From NCBI GenBank assembly GCA_011087745.1, contig JAALLB010000016.1, forward strand, positions 1 through 14,464: DNA of 14,464 nucleotides. The letters run 5' to 3'. The stretch's first letter is position 1; each line of letters opens with the position of its first letter. The stretch is from Hyphomicrobiales bacterium. GTDB taxonomy: Bacteria > Pseudomonadota > Alphaproteobacteria > Rhizobiales > Rhizobiaceae. The notes beneath the pieces were generated by a model. The model did not search any database. It saw nothing but the letters and a program-made list of their open reading frames with translations, and was not told where the DNA came from. The position numbers were made by a program, and so were the translations under genes. Shown piece after piece: positions 14,450 to 14,464 of the stretch.

Positions 14450-14464
14450 TGTGATATGATACGA

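Noticed and set aside
14262..14459. Plus-strand ORF over the start of the beta-helix gene
   Set aside because: It overlaps the coding start and leader of a well-supported minus-strand gene, has low complexity and shows no known domain.
1..14464. CRISPR array, insertion sequence, tRNA, rRNA, phage or defence genes
   Set aside because: No regular direct repeats with spacers, no transposase or terminal repeats, no cloverleaf or rRNA-like sequence and no defence-type domain was found when reading both strands by eye.

Overview
The window looks like a chromosomal stretch from an alphaproteobacterium of the Rhizobiales (Hyphomicrobiales) type with moderate to low GC (mid-40s percent by eye, not computed). 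This rests on three things. The sulfite-reduction cluster cysG - DUF2849 - cysI-like - DUF934 - fpr has the Rhizobiales order. hemA is the alphaproteobacterial glycine-dependent 5-aminolevulinate synthase. The last gene is a Tat-exported beta-helix protein of a type I associate with Rhizobiales. The genus cannot be given. No rRNA, tRNA, CRISPR array, insertion sequence or phage gene was seen, and no gene-free stretch exceeds 300 bases.

Layout, left to right. (1) A small SAM-dependent methyltransferase (+, about 58-642); its N-terminus cannot be assigned a normal start codon. (2) Converging on it, a proline racemase superfamily enzyme on the minus strand (663-1670) with a Ser/Cys active-site pair, probably acting on hydroxyproline. 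(3) A divergent intergenic region, then the plus-strand siroheme/sulfite reductase operon (1878-5734): siroheme synthase, DUF2849, a siroheme/4Fe-4S nitrite/sulfite reductase and DUF934. Ferredoxin-NADP reductase (5801-6610) follows after a gap that may hold its own promoter. The genes fit together: CysG makes the siroheme, the reductase uses it, and the flavoprotein could supply low-potential electrons. No cysH is present between cysI and DUF934. (4) Phosphoenolpyruvate carboxylase (6705-9482). (5) A decayed hydantoinase/oxoprolinase-family gene (9565-11561) with a frameshift, an in-frame TAG and a substitution in its first phosphate-binding motif. (6) hemA (11691-12905), preceded by a perfect FNR/FixK-type box (TTGAT-N4-ATCAA) that overlaps the stop codon of the dead gene; this suggests oxygen-responsive control of haem synthesis. 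(7) Convergent to hemA, the Tat-exported right-handed beta-helix protein of unknown function on the minus strand (12988-14337).

Most genes are ordinary housekeeping metabolism. The points most worth a second look are the multiply broken hydantoinase gene, the FNR box placed across its end, the odd start of the methyltransferase, the Ser/Cys racemase-family enzyme and the uncharacterised Tat/beta-helix protein. I found no convincing new multi-gene system.
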